From Marinicella sp. (GTDB taxonomy: Bacteria; Pseudomonadota; Gammaproteobacteria; Xanthomonadales; Marinicellaceae): 64,000 bases of DNA. A program made the translations under genes and the position numbers. The first letter of the stretch is position 1. Each line of letters begins with the position of its first letter. Positions 48,558 to 57,584 of this stretch are shown here, in pieces. The DNA lies in assembly GCA_028284365.1 (NCBI GenBank), contig JANQRW010000079.1, forward strand, positions 1 to 64,000, read 5' to 3'. The notes below the pieces were generated by a model that worked only from the letters and a program-made list of their open reading frames with translations, had not been told where the DNA came from and made no database searches.

Positions 48558-50942
48558 TTACAAAATGCCTTTCCTGTATTTTGGCATCAACCAATAGGCC
48601 AAAGCTGGTAGCAATAATAATGCCCCAACCATGTTCAAAATAAACATGAAAGCCAACAAGATGCCCATATCAGCCTGGAACTGTAAATCACTGAATATCC
48701 AAGTGCCAACACCTATGCCAAGAGTCAAAGCAGTGAACAACACAGCTTTACCTGTCAGTTTCAATGTTTCTCGATAAGCATCATATAAACCAAAACCCTG
48801 TTTAAGCAAGCCTTGTAAACGACTGAATATGTAGATGCCATAATCGACCCCAATACCAACACCCAATGCGACCACTGGCAAAGTATTGACTTTCAAACCA
48901 ATGCCTAAAAACGCCATCAAGGCATAGGCCAATACCGACACAAGAGCCAGAGGCAAAACAATGGCTATGGTTCCGGTGATGGATTTAAAAGTGATCAAAC
49001 ACAATAAAATAATGGCACCATATACCATAATTAGCATGGGCATTTGCGCCCCTTTAACCACATCATTGGTTGATGCCATGACACCAGCATTACCTGTGGC
49101 TAACCTGAATTTAACCTCACCTTCCAATAACTCACCCGCATCATCCGTTTTAAAAGGTGTGTCTTGCTGATAAGCCTTAACTGATGCAATCACCTTATTG
49201 ATGGTGGCAGCTTTGTGGTCTTCAGTGAATATAGTGATTGGCATCACACTACAGTCCTGGTTCAACAAACCAGTATCGGTCTCAATCCCCGACAAAGACT
49301 GTCTCATCACATAATTATTGCGTGATAGCTCACGCCATTTCATGTTGCCCTCATTCCAACCAGCTGTGATGATTTTCGCAAATTGTGGCAAGGTAATTAC
49401 TTTTTGTACACCCTCAACATTCGACATATGCCAAGCAAAACGATCAATATTCTGCATCGCCTGATAACTTTCGGTACATGCATTTGGCGATGTTTCAGCA
49501 ATAACATTAATCATATCAACACCCAAGGCAAACTCGCTGCTTATGGTCATTGCATCTTGATTGTATCTGGCATCGGGACGCAGTTCGGGTACTCCAGCCT
49601 GCGAGTCACCTATTTGCATGTCTTGACTCTTGATGTAACCAAACACAAACAAGCCAATGGTTAATACCACGGCCACAGATGCTAATGGGTTTTTAGCAAA
49701 GCTAGCAATACCATTCCAAATACCAGATGTTTCATCTTTATTGGTGAATTTGGCACAAAAACCATCGTAACTTTTCATCTTCAAACCAGATAATAACAAA
49801 GGTAGTAGAATCAAGTTAGTGATAATTATCAATGCAACACCGATGGTTGCTGTAATGGCCAGTTCTTGAATGATTTCAATGTTGATGAAATAAATGGTCG
49901 CAAAACCAATAGTATCTGACAGCAAAGCAATTGCACCTGGTGCCAAAAGCGCACAAAATGCTGCTCTTGCAGCCGTATCTGGATTCTTGCTTTTAGCTGG
50001 TTGATTCACCATTTGATCAGTCCAGCCAGATATCATCTGTACCCCATGACTCACTCCTATGGCAAAGACCAGGAATGGCGTAAGGATATTCATCGGATCA
50101 ATACCCATGCCCATTAATTTTAAGATGCCCATTTGCCAAATAACAGCCACCAATGAACACAATATAGGGTATAAAGTTAGTTTCCAGTTTTTCGAATACC
50201 AATAAAGTAATACTGCTGTAATCAAAATAGCCAGGGCAAAAAAGTACAGCACTGATTTAGCACCTTCAGCAATATCACCAACAATCTTGGCAAAACCAAT
50301 GATGTGTACCGTTTGTCCATCACCTTCAAAATTGGTTCTTATTTCTTCCAGTTGTTTGGCAATTTTTTGATAATCAACTTTTTCATCAGTTTGTGGATCA
50401 CGTTCCTGTAAATCAGCCCAAACCATAGCACCATTGAAATCTTCTGCCACTAACCTGCCAAGAATACCAGCTTTAACAATATTTCCTCTGACCGTCTCAA
50501 ACATTTTTGGCGATGGGCTGAAATCAGCTGGAATCACATTGCCTCCAGCAAAACCATCTTCTACCACTTCCACAAACCTGACATTTGGGGTGAAGATCGA
50601 CTTAACACTTGAACGGTTAACACCTGGAATGAAAACCACGGCATCAGTCACTTGTTCCAATTTATCAAAAAACTGTTCGTTGAACATATTGCCACTTTCA
50701 TCCATGATGGACACCAGAATGCGGTTCGCTCCTCTGAATTTTTCATGCTTCATAAATGTTTTCATGTATTCATGATCCAGTGGTAATTGCTTCTCAAAAC
50801 CCGCGTCTACTTTCAGTTGACTGGCAAAATATGCCATAGCGATGGTGATAATGACCAATAAAAATAAAATAGCTTTTTTACTGCTGAATAGGATTGATTC
50901 ACACGTGGCTGCGAATCTGCTTTTGTCTGTATTTTGATTCAT
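48558..50942 (-). CDS. MMPL/RND-superfamily transporter
   Basis: 794-aa inner-membrane protein of the hydrophobe RND type (MMPL domain) with a first helix at about 26-43, a periplasmic loop to about 225, five clustered helices, a second periplasmic loop (about 435-620) and five final helices. [19 protein letters not shown] is the conserved helix motif, and LTPFLVFAIGVSHGVQMISG is its counterpart in the first half. Last gene of the lipase-DUF1302-DUF1329-YCF48-RND operon, 13 bases after the YCF48 gene. By family it moves lipids or other hydrophobic molecules. Confidence 0.9.
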   Translation of the reverse strand: MNQNTDKSRFAATCESILFSSKKAILFLLVIITIAMAYFASQLKVDAGFEKQLPLDHEYMKTFMKHEKFRGANRILVSIMDESGNMFNEQFFDKLEQVTDAVVFIPGVNRSSVKSIFTPNVRFVEVVEDGFAGGNVIPADFSPSPKMFETVRGNIVKAGILGRLVAEDFNGAMVWADLQERDPQTDEKVDYQKIAKQLEEIRTNFEGDGQTVHIIGFAKIVGDIAEGAKSVLYFFALAILITAVLLYWYSKNWKLTLYPILCSLVAVIWQMGILKLMGMGIDPMNILTPFLVFAIGVSHGVQMISGWTDQMVNQPAKSKNPDTAARAAFCALLAPGAIALLSDTIGFATIYFINIEIIQELAITATIGVALIIITNLILLPLLLSGLKMKSYDGFCAKFTNKDETSGIWNGIASFAKNPLASVAVVLTIGLFVFGYIKSQDMQIGDSQAGVPELRPDARYNQDAMTISSEFALGVDMINVIAETSPNACTESYQAMQNIDRFAWHMSNVEGVQKVITLPQFAKIITAGWNEGNMKWRELSRNNYVMRQSLSGIETDTGLLNQDCSVMPITIFTEDHKAATINKVIASVKAYQQDTPFKTDDAGELLEGEVKFRLATGNAGVMASTNDVVKGAQMPMLIMVYGAIILLCLITFKSITGTIAIVLPLALVSVLAYALMAFLGIGLKVNTLPVVALGVGIGVDYGIYIFSRLQGLLKQGFGLYDAYRETLKLTGKAVLFTALTLGIGVGTWIFSDLQFQADMGILLAFMFILNMVGALLLLPALAYWLMPKYRKGIL

Positions 50943-50955
50943 CTGCTTAGCCCCT

Positions 50956-51891
50956 TTACCGTCCTATAGATTGAAATTTGTAACCGATTTCACCAACCAA
51001 AAGCACCTGGTCACCGCTGATGATTGCATCAGCATAGTCATCACCTGAATCAGTGCCTTCAAACTTACTTAAACTTTGATTCTCATAAACAAGGCGTGCA
51101 CCATTAGCACCTACCAACAGCAATCTATCCTGGTCAAGCACAGCTGAACCAAATAAATTATTTGGCTCTGTGGCACTTATTTCACGCCATGTTACTCCTT
51201 GATCCAGAGAACTTAAAATATTGCCGCGAAGACCGTATAGTATGATCTCTTCACCAAGTGTGTTGACACCGAACATAGACCCCAAATAAGGCAACTCAAT
51301 GCCCTCCCAGGTTTCTCCACCATCTAAACTACGAAAAAAGTAACCAGCCTCTGCAGCTATATAATAGTTACCATCACTGCCACGTGTTATGTCATTTAAA
51401 TGATAATCCAGTTCTTCACTGATTAATTCATCATCCCAGTTTTTTCCAGCATCCGTTGTTTTCATGATGGTGCCATATGCCCCAATCACATAACCATTGT
51501 TTTCATCCTCAAAATAAGCTGACAAGAAAGGCACTTCTCTATCGGCATCATAGAATTGTAACTCCCACGTTTCACCTGCATCAGCACTGTGAATGATGGT
51601 GGCATCATGACCAACAGCCCAGACATGATTGTTTTGTGCCACTACCTTAGTCAGGGCAATATTAACTGGTATGTTTTCAATCTGACGCCAAGACAAACCA
51701 CCGTCACTGCTTTTGAGAACGTGACCTCTTTCACCCACCATCACATGCTCATTACCTACTTTGGTCACTGAAAGAATCAATGATTTATCAGCCAAAGGTA
51801 AGGTTTCAGCTGGCTGTTGCGCACTGGCAGATGCCAAACACCACATCAGAACACTTAACAGAAAAGATCTCTTAAAAATTACAGTCTTCAT
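50956..51891 (-). CDS. Secreted YCF48/BNR-repeat beta-propeller protein
   Basis: 311-aa protein with a signal peptide (1-24, ending ASA) followed by about six beta-propeller blades, each marked by repeats such as KSSDGGLSW, HSADAGETW, KTTDAGKNW, RSLDGGETW and SSLDQGVTW. Similar to YCF48-like assembly factors. In this operon it probably acts as a periplasmic assembly or adaptor partner of the RND transporter; that role is inferred from context. Confidence 0.87.
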   Translation of the reverse strand: MKTVIFKRSFLLSVLMWCLASASAQQPAETLPLADKSLILSVTKVGNEHVMVGERGHVLKSSDGGLSWRQIENIPVNIALTKVVAQNNHVWAVGHDATIIHSADAGETWELQFYDADREVPFLSAYFEDENNGYVIGAYGTIMKTTDAGKNWDDELISEELDYHLNDITRGSDGNYYIAAEAGYFFRSLDGGETWEGIELPYLGSMFGVNTLGEEIILYGLRGNILSSLDQGVTWREISATEPNNLFGSAVLDQDRLLLVGANGARLVYENQSLSKFEGTDSGDDYADAIISGDQVLLVGEIGYKFQSIGR

Positions 51892-51900
51892 AATTCACCC

Positions 51901-51941
51901 AAAAAAAAATGGCCATGAGTAACCCGTCACTCACAGCCATT
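51901..51941 (-). terminator. Intrinsic terminator inside the lipase-RND operon
   Basis: On the minus strand AATGGC...GCCATT (51936-51941 with 51908-51913) encloses GAGT/ACTC and is followed by a run of nine T's (complement of 51901-51909). It lies between the DUF1329 and YCF48 genes and probably reduces expression of the last two genes. Confidence 0.85.
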
Positions 51942-51971
51942 GTATTTATATTTTTAACTTAATAACACAGA

Positions 51972-53336
51972 TCAGCGTCTTCCGCGTTTACGTAATGCAC
52001 TTGGTGTATAGTTATTTTCGCTCAAAGGCGAGTTAAAAGTATTAACCTGATCCTGGTTATCCAAACCTACGGCAACATAACGACCTGATTGCAAATCGTG
52101 GTGTGTTTCAATGGTTGACCAAAAAGTTGGTACTTCATAGTAGTTGATGCTATGAGCTTCAGAAAAACGCCACAATTCACCTCTGCGGTCATAATGATCC
52201 GTTATCAAAATTTGGTAACTGTCTTCATCTAAGTAGAATGTACGACGTGAATTAATATGCCGGAAACCATCACGCAAATTGGCTTCGATCACATGCACAC
52301 GGTGTAATTCATAACGCATATAACTAGAGTCTAAATGACCAGGCTTCACCATGTCGTCTATTTTAGAATCAAAACTATGCGCTTTATAAGAATTGTAAGG
52401 TACATACATTTCTTTGGTGCCAGTCCATTCCCACGTAAATCGATCCATTGCACCATTGAACATATCAGTCATGTCATTGGTTCTCAAACCGTCAGATGCA
52501 GTACCAGGATTGTCATAAGCCACGTTTGGTGCGCGACGAACACGGCGCTGACCTGGGTTATAAATCCAGGCTTGCCGTGGCGTTTCTTTTTGATTCATGG
52601 TTTCGTGAACCAATAAAACTCGACCTGCTAAACGTGCTGGTGACTCAACCACCTGGTAGAAATACAACAAGATGTTATCAATGTCATCAATGGTATTACC
52701 TGGTACATAGTATTTGCCATACAATTCTTCACGCAAACGCACCAAGGTGTAGTTACCATTAGCAGTTGGTGCAACTTGGTTGTTATACCTCACACCACCT
52801 GAACCTTTGTACTTCAGCTTGTGATTCAGAATTAATTCATAAGCATTTTCAGGGAAGGGGAAAGGAAAGCCTTCAGCCACTCCAGCAACACCCTCACCGT
52901 CAGCAACCAAAGTTCCAGTTTTGCCATTTTCTATGGTTTTTTCATAAATTCTCTGTGGAAATGAGGCCGATCTTCTGGTCGGGTAGACATCCATTTTAAA
53001 AGTTTCGGGGTAACGCTCAAACATGGCCATCTGACCAGCTGATAAATTATCCGCATATTCCTTATAGTTAGATGCATTGATCGTAAATTTGATGGCATCA
53101 TCAGCAAATGGATCAGGATGGTGATCACCCACTTGGTAACCTGCAGGGGATGAAGTGATACCACCTGTCCAGGCTGGAATTGTACCTTCCTCATTACCCG
53201 CACGAGTCGCGCCAACAGGAGTGAGCTCGTTGGACAAACGCTCAATTTCGTTTGGTTTCGGTCCAGCTTGAGCTGAACCAGCCACTACCGACAATCCAAT
53301 GAGCGAAGATAGAACTGTTTTTTTAATTAATTTCAT
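51972..53336 (-). CDS. DUF1329-family periplasmic protein
   Basis: 454-aa secreted protein: signal peptide 1-24 (AQA-GP). GTIPAWTGGI at about 51-60, QAWIYNPGQRRVRRAP and the MNQKETPRQ region are typical of DUF1329, a family with a LolA/LolB-like beta fold and a supposed lipid-binding groove. It follows the DUF1302 gene by 18 bases; the two families are nearly always paired. A periplasmic shuttle for hydrophobic cargo is the favoured inference. Confidence 0.88.
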   Translation of the reverse strand: MKLIKKTVLSSLIGLSVVAGSAQAGPKPNEIERLSNELTPVGATRAGNEEGTIPAWTGGITSSPAGYQVGDHHPDPFADDAIKFTINASNYKEYADNLSAGQMAMFERYPETFKMDVYPTRRSASFPQRIYEKTIENGKTGTLVADGEGVAGVAEGFPFPFPENAYELILNHKLKYKGSGGVRYNNQVAPTANGNYTLVRLREELYGKYYVPGNTIDDIDNILLYFYQVVESPARLAGRVLLVHETMNQKETPRQAWIYNPGQRRVRRAPNVAYDNPGTASDGLRTNDMTDMFNGAMDRFTWEWTGTKEMYVPYNSYKAHSFDSKIDDMVKPGHLDSSYMRYELHRVHVIEANLRDGFRHINSRRTFYLDEDSYQILITDHYDRRGELWRFSEAHSINYYEVPTFWSTIETHHDLQSGRYVAVGLDNQDQVNTFNSPLSENNYTPSALRKRGRR

Positions 53337-53354
53337 GTATGTTTACTCCTGTAA

Positions 53355-55346
53355 TTAAAACGAGTATTTAACGTTAAAGGCCACAAAATCTCGGTCGGAA
53401 ATTAAGTTGTGGATACCTGCTCCCGAATAACCGGTGTAACTTATGTCAGCACTCCATTTTTCAAGATAAATGCCATTCACCCCAATGGTGTATGACTTCC
53501 TGCCCTCGATAAAGTTCCCACCAGGGCCTGGTGTTGTGCCATTGACATCATGGTTAAAGGCAATTCTAGGAGACAAATTCCAGGAAGTTCCAAACACCGA
53601 ATTGTAGTCCAAACGAGTTACCAGACGATAACCCCAAGAGAAATCCGTTGGAAAACCTGTTGTTGTGGTTACAGGATTACGACTGGTGCCCCCATTTTCT
53701 GTACTTTGACCACCACCTGTGTCGGTACCAGGACCTTGGTAGCGCAAAACGCTTTGTGCAGGCAAGTCCCAAACATGAGTAAAACCTATTTCACCCAATA
53801 AAACCACCTGGTCAGTACCCAGGAAGTCATTAGGACCAAACAACTTAGTGGCTGTAAATTGTAATTGAGAAACTTCATGGCGCTCCCAACCTCTTACATA
53901 CTCATTAGGTCCGAACTGACCTAATTGTGAGTTAAAACGGTCATACTCAGCAGGAATGGCTACATTCAATGGTGATAAGGCAGCGAATAGAACCTCCACA
54001 TCATCTATCTGTAATGGCACATTCGGTCGATAAGACAACTCACCCTGCAGTGACATACCTAAAGAATTAATGGTTGTATTGAAACTCAAGCCATACAGGT
54101 CAATGTCTTCTGGATACTCTGTAAAATAAGTGGCTGAGTTCGGAGATGTCCTGCCAAAAGCATACAGATCCGAAGCTGGATTGGTTAAATAATCAGGCAA
54201 GTCTAAATTTTGCAAGATATCCGCCATTTCTGCATTAGGGTTGCCAACAGAAGTACCACTTACCAGCGGTAATCTTGAATGATAATTCAAATAGTACAAA
54301 CCGAACTCAGTATTATTCAAAGCTTCTGAATAATACCTGAAAGCGATACCATACTGCCCGTCATCATCCGCACCTGCACGGTAAGAGCGAGGCACATTAA
54401 AGCGTGCCACATTACTTACCAGCGCTTCTAAGCCAGGAGCGCCAATAAAACCACCAATAGCCGAAAGCTCTGGAATGATACCAAAACCAAGGGCCACGTA
54501 TTCTGCACCTGGTGTACCAAAGTCATTGGAACCAAAATAAGTCCCTGCTGGATCTGGGTCGACCTGCTCAAACTCGAACATATAAACCGCTTCCATAGAT
54601 AAGTTATCGGTGATACTGGTTGAGAAAGACAACATATCAATTGGTAAAAATGCTTCTTTTAACTCAGCACCAGCCACACGAATTTTCGACACATCCACAG
54701 GGTTTATCACGTTGATACCCTGTTGGATGAAAGTAGACTCCCCCCAGCTAACAACTTGTCGACCCAACCTTAAGGATGCAAACTGGTTACCGATATCAAA
54801 ATCTTTGTAAATATAGGCATCCAACAACCTGAAATCTTCGCCCACAAACTCTCTGGCAGTTCTGGACAAATCATCATTATCAGCATTTTCAAAGTCATAA
54901 AATCCAGTAAGCCGCATAAATGCACCCCAAGTCGGTGCTGCAAAAGCCAGATCAGAAGTGAACTTTATGGCGTTTGAGAATAAATCGCCTTGATCGTAAT
55001 TTAAATTGCCGCTGTCTGTATTGATAGACCACCTGCCAGGAGCTGCAATGCGTTGTTGTAATGTACTGGGTGTACCCGTAGCCAAATCGATTGATACCAA
55101 TGGGTCCAAATTACTTTTACCAATCAAGCGATTATCGCGGTCAGCAACACGCCATGAAGCACCATATGAAACCGTGGTATCAATACTGAATGAGTAATCA
55201 CCATTATTGAATAATTCAGCAGCAATGCTCGAACCCGAAACACCCAATGCAGCAGCCATCATCGCCAGTTTTAATGGTTTCATTTTTAACTTGGTGTTGC
55301 TTTGAATCATGTTCAATACGCCTCTTTTGTTATTTAGTTTATACAT
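53355..55346 (-). CDS. DUF1302-family outer-membrane beta-barrel protein
   Basis: 663 aa. ATG 55346 is preceded by a strong AGGAGG at ideal spacing, giving an unusually long 21-residue n-region before the hydrophobic signal (MKPLKLAMMAAALGV, cleavage near IAA-EL). The mature part has alternating beta-strand pattern throughout, motifs DAYIYKDFDIG and LRLGRQVVSWGES typical of DUF1302, and ends in VKYSF with terminal Phe, an outer-membrane barrel signature. Follows the lipase by 10 bases. Likely the outer-membrane pore or anchor for cargo handled by DUF1329 and the RND pump. Confidence 0.88.
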   Translation of the reverse strand: MYKLNNKRGVLNMIQSNTKLKMKPLKLAMMAAALGVSGSSIAAELFNNGDYSFSIDTTVSYGASWRVADRDNRLIGKSNLDPLVSIDLATGTPSTLQQRIAAPGRWSINTDSGNLNYDQGDLFSNAIKFTSDLAFAAPTWGAFMRLTGFYDFENADNDDLSRTAREFVGEDFRLLDAYIYKDFDIGNQFASLRLGRQVVSWGESTFIQQGINVINPVDVSKIRVAGAELKEAFLPIDMLSFSTSITDNLSMEAVYMFEFEQVDPDPAGTYFGSNDFGTPGAEYVALGFGIIPELSAIGGFIGAPGLEALVSNVARFNVPRSYRAGADDDGQYGIAFRYYSEALNNTEFGLYYLNYHSRLPLVSGTSVGNPNAEMADILQNLDLPDYLTNPASDLYAFGRTSPNSATYFTEYPEDIDLYGLSFNTTINSLGMSLQGELSYRPNVPLQIDDVEVLFAALSPLNVAIPAEYDRFNSQLGQFGPNEYVRGWERHEVSQLQFTATKLFGPNDFLGTDQVVLLGEIGFTHVWDLPAQSVLRYQGPGTDTGGGQSTENGGTSRNPVTTTTGFPTDFSWGYRLVTRLDYNSVFGTSWNLSPRIAFNHDVNGTTPGPGGNFIEGRKSYTIGVNGIYLEKWSADISYTGYSGAGIHNLISDRDFVAFNVKYSF

Positions 55347-55356
55347 ATCAGCCTCC

Positions 55357-57465
55357 TTATTGAATCACGTCAGTGTTGGTAACATTCAATACAGTACCAC
55401 CGGTCGCCTGGAAGGCTGCCATTTGAGACTGCATTTCAACAGTTGCCGCAGGGGAAGCTGCAGGACTTAACAAACTACCATGATCACCCGCTGTGAACCT
55501 GACTGCCGCATCTAAACCAGCAGCATCCATTGCAGATTCAGAGTATGAGGTCAGTCCCATAGCAGCAATCAAAGGTTCAGTTCCAGACAATGGTGCTCCA
55601 GGTACTGCATTTGGTACCACAATATCACCATTAATTTGGTGTAATAAGATGTTGTTTTGTAATGCAGCGAACTGACCCAAGTTAACAGGGTCTGCTGAAT
55701 CCACTGCTGTTTGGGTAGCCAATACAAACAAGTTAAACGCTGTCGTGCCTGGCTCTATACCATTGCCTTGTAACCCAGCGATAATTCGTGGGCCAAAAGT
55801 TGGAGAACCAATCAGCAAGTTCGCGATCCCACCACCTGGTGCCGACAAAACAGCACTTTGTACATTGGGTGCGAAAGCCAAGAAGCCAGTACCTGTGATG
55901 GCACCTAAAGACTGACCAGTGAAAGTAATGTTACCCTCATTAAAGTCGCCCGCTCCATCACCATCAATATCCATCAATGGAATGGTCTCTGTCAGGGTAA
56001 ATAAATCAGCAATCCCCTGTCTGGTATTATCACGTGAAACCAACAGGTTGGCCAAGTTAATAAAATGAGCACCAGAAGAATCTGTTACCCCATCAGGACC
56101 TGGTGCACCTGTCTCGTTATTGACATAATCAACATCAAAAGTTCTCTCAGAAGCAACTGGTGCGAATGGTGTGTTTTCAATATAAAAAGGATTGGCCGCA
56201 TCTGTAATGCCATGCATAGCCAAATCAATGGCCACCACCGCAAACCCTATCGAAGCCATGGTATCAGCCACTGCCAACATATCTGTTCTGTTTCTGGTAA
56301 TGCCATGTTGATAGATCATTATGGGCCAGCCAGATTCCGGCTTAGTTTGGCCAGATCCTGCATTTGGTACAGTCATTAAAACGGGTAAGTTTTGCATGCC
56401 TGTAGCCACTGGAATTGGATTTGCGAAAGTCAAATTTGTTGATGTCGGATCCAAGCCGAAAGCGTTGAATGGTGCAACATAAGCACCTGGTGCTGCTCTC
56501 CAAAACTGATTCAATGGGGCAATCGGATTTGATGCACTTGGTGCAGTTAAATAATAAGGTGAGCTCATGGTACCAATATAAATATCGGCAATTCCAACAC
56601 CACCCACAGCAGCTGTTGATAAACCTGTCGGCGCCAAAGTGGCAGCACCTGGAGCAGCGATGTCTTTAGCCGCAGCCAAAACCGGGGTGATTGATTGAGT
56701 GGTTGCTGTCCATGAGACTACGATATCAGCCGGGTCCACACCTTGCGATGCAGCAGCAGCTTCTTGCGCATTGGTTAACTGCCTCAATGGCTCTAAGGCT
56801 TGTGCAGTTGGGTTATCTATCAATGGATCAGTACTGTTGCCACTACCATCAACCAAAGGTGAAGTTCGCTTACTGATAAAATAGGTTTGTGAAGGTGTTG
56901 CCGCATTACCACTGGTGTCTTGTACACCATTGGTGATAACAGCCATATACGAAGTTAGCTGTTTCAAAGGTTTGATGGGAACTATTGCCACACTGCTGCC
57001 ATTGGCAGCTGCCACAAAATCAACCCCAAAAGCCAACTCGTTGACGACACCAGTTACACCACCGCCAGGTCCAGTTAATGAAACTTCATACAGTTTGACA
57101 CTACCAGGATTAACCGAAGCTGCTGCCACATCAACTGAAAAATTAGTTGCCCAGGGAGCGACTGTACTGAACCCATCCAACCCATTCAAGGCCACCAATG
57201 GATCAGAAAAGTCTGTTGGATCTGCCACTGGAATATTCAAAGTCAAATCAGTGGTGCCAGATAAAAATAAATTGGTTGGAATCGGCACCTTAGTCGGGTC
57301 GCCGGAAGCCGGATCAAAAACAGCTTCAATAACTCCTGTTACTACATCACCGCCTGGATTGGTCACTGGTGGCACATCGACTGCCCTCGGTGAGTTACTA
57401 CCGCTGCTACAAGCTTGTAACAAAACAATAGATGTCAATGTAAGTAGGATTGGTTTTAGTTTCAT
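55357..57465 (-). CDS. Outer-membrane lipoprotein lipase (Lipase_bact_N type)
   Basis: 702 aa from ATG 57465, preceded by GGGGA; upstream frame positions would put 11 residues before the signal. Lipobox LLQAC gives acylated Cys19. The N-terminal half (about 40-370) has the Ig-like fold seen in bacterial virulence-factor lipases (PIPTNLFLSGTTDLTLN). The alpha/beta-hydrolase half has oxyanion QHG (387-389), nucleophile elbow GQSLG (517-521, Ser519), a GD region and catalytic His662 (GDHGS). A calcium-like DIDGDGAGDFNEG segment (about 499-511) is present. It heads the operon and may release fatty acids for the downstream transport proteins. Confidence 0.85.
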   Translation of the reverse strand: MKLKPILLTLTSIVLLQACSSGSNSPRAVDVPPVTNPGGDVVTGVIEAVFDPASGDPTKVPIPTNLFLSGTTDLTLNIPVADPTDFSDPLVALNGLDGFSTVAPWATNFSVDVAAASVNPGSVKLYEVSLTGPGGGVTGVVNELAFGVDFVAAANGSSVAIVPIKPLKQLTSYMAVITNGVQDTSGNAATPSQTYFISKRTSPLVDGSGNSTDPLIDNPTAQALEPLRQLTNAQEAAAASQGVDPADIVVSWTATTQSITPVLAAAKDIAAPGAATLAPTGLSTAAVGGVGIADIYIGTMSSPYYLTAPSASNPIAPLNQFWRAAPGAYVAPFNAFGLDPTSTNLTFANPIPVATGMQNLPVLMTVPNAGSGQTKPESGWPIMIYQHGITRNRTDMLAVADTMASIGFAVVAIDLAMHGITDAANPFYIENTPFAPVASERTFDVDYVNNETGAPGPDGVTDSSGAHFINLANLLVSRDNTRQGIADLFTLTETIPLMDIDGDGAGDFNEGNITFTGQSLGAITGTGFLAFAPNVQSAVLSAPGGGIANLLIGSPTFGPRIIAGLQGNGIEPGTTAFNLFVLATQTAVDSADPVNLGQFAALQNNILLHQINGDIVVPNAVPGAPLSGTEPLIAAMGLTSYSESAMDAAGLDAAVRFTAGDHGSLLSPAASPAATVEMQSQMAAFQATGGTVLNVTNTDVIQ

Positions 57466-57584
57466 TTGTGTCCCCAAATTGATAAACCCTATCATCATAA
57501 ATTTTATTCGGGTAAGATTACAAGTCTAATTATTAAAAAAACATTAATTTTCCATCCAAAAACATACGCTATAGTATCTACTTT

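Noticed and set aside
56915..57529. 204-codon + strand frame opposite the lipase
   Set aside because: Antisense shadow of the lipase gene, which has a signal peptide, Shine-Dalgarno and catalytic motifs.
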